In this document: piece after piece, positions 5,428 to 5,495 of the stretch
Position numbering within the stretch: position 1 is the first letter of the stretch
Layout of the letters: each line of letters begins with the position of its first letter
NCBI GenBank assembly: GCA_014729375.1
Contig: WJKA01000236.1
Span: forward strand, 1-5,495
Direction of reading: 5' to 3'
Length of the DNA stretch: 5,495 nt
DNA from: Chitinivibrionales bacterium
GTDB taxonomy: Bacteria > Fibrobacterota > Chitinivibrionia > Chitinivibrionales > WJKA01
Notes under the pieces: generated by a model
What the model was told of the DNA's origin: nothing
Seen by the model: the letters and a program-made list of their open reading frames with translations, nothing else
Databases searched by the model: none
Translations under genes and position numbers: made by a program

Positions 5428-5495
5428 CTATACGACATAGGTTGAGGCAGAAACATCCCCGCCGGTGCCGGTCCAGTTAGTATGGAAAAATTCCC
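5428..5495 (-). CDS. Possible C-terminal end of a gene entering from the right (partial)
   Basis: On the minus strand one frame is open from the right edge for 21 codons and stops at TAG (5428-5430). The residues include 'NWTGTGGDVSASTYVV', a Gly/Ser/Thr-rich beta-like composition that suits the end of an extracellular repeat protein. A hairpin follows the stop directly. A second frame is also open across this short stretch, so the assignment rests on composition and the hairpin only. It is too short to name a family. Confidence 0.3.
   Translation of the reverse strand, partial: EFFHTNWTGTGGDVSASTYVV

Noticed and set aside
5089..5480. Two overlapping plus-strand frames of 83 and 68 codons after the glycosyltransferase
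   Set aside because: The first begins inside the glycosyltransferase in another frame, neither has a ribosome site, and both have basic, Pro/Arg/Ser-rich compositions typical of non-coding frames.
1..5495. CRISPR array, insertion sequence, tRNA or rRNA
   Set aside because: No regularly spaced repeats, no transposase motif or terminal inverted repeats, and no cloverleaf or rRNA signature were found on reading both strands.

Overview
The window looks like a piece of a Gram-negative bacterial chromosome of moderate GC, with AT-rich intergenic gaps. Both complete exported proteins have lipoprotein-type signal peptides. The left-edge protein joins a KNH-like beta-sandwich to a TolB-like 'SPDG' propeller with many cysteines. 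That combination, as I recall, is common in Fibrobacterota and Chitinivibrionales-type bacteria, so the lineage is an inference from protein style and not proven. No mobile element, CRISPR array, tRNA or rRNA was seen.

Layout, left to right. (1) Bases 1-903, minus: the first 301 codons of an exported KNH-like plus TolB-like protein, cut by the left edge. (2) Bases 1008-1277, minus: a small ArsR/SmtB-type winged-helix repressor with a weak terminator overlapping its stop. (3) Bases 1278-1437: a divergent control region with a good sigma70-type promoter for the repressor (TTGACA, 17 bp, TATATT), a second one for the next gene (TTAACA, 17 bp, TAAAAT), and an inverted repeat on each. (4) Bases 1438-2355, plus: a ZnuA/TroA-type metal-binding lipoprotein with a histidine-rich loop. 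(5) Bases 2420-3157, minus: an unrecognised lipoprotein, convergent with the znuA-like gene. (6) Bases 3158-3467: a 310-base divergent gap with several palindromes and weak promoter candidates. (7) Bases 3468-5111, plus: a 547-residue CgeB-like glycosyltransferase with an extra N-terminal domain. (8) Bases 5112-5427: no gene I can defend. (9) Bases 5428-5495, minus: possibly the last 21 codons of a gene entering from the right.

The clearest working unit is the divergent repressor and znuA-like pair. The simplest reading is a metal-responsive switch: the repressor blocks both promoters when metal status demands it, and the lipoprotein captures metal, probably zinc, in the periplasm. No ABC permease or ATPase gene is adjacent in the window, so the binding protein is an orphan here and would need a transporter encoded elsewhere. 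The remaining genes look like single-gene units concerned with the cell surface: two exported proteins and an enzyme probably modifying surface sugars or flagellin. I see no convincing new multi-gene system. The most useful observations are the complete control region between the repressor and znuA, the atypical metal-site residues in both of those proteins, and the palindrome-rich gap upstream of the unknown lipoprotein.
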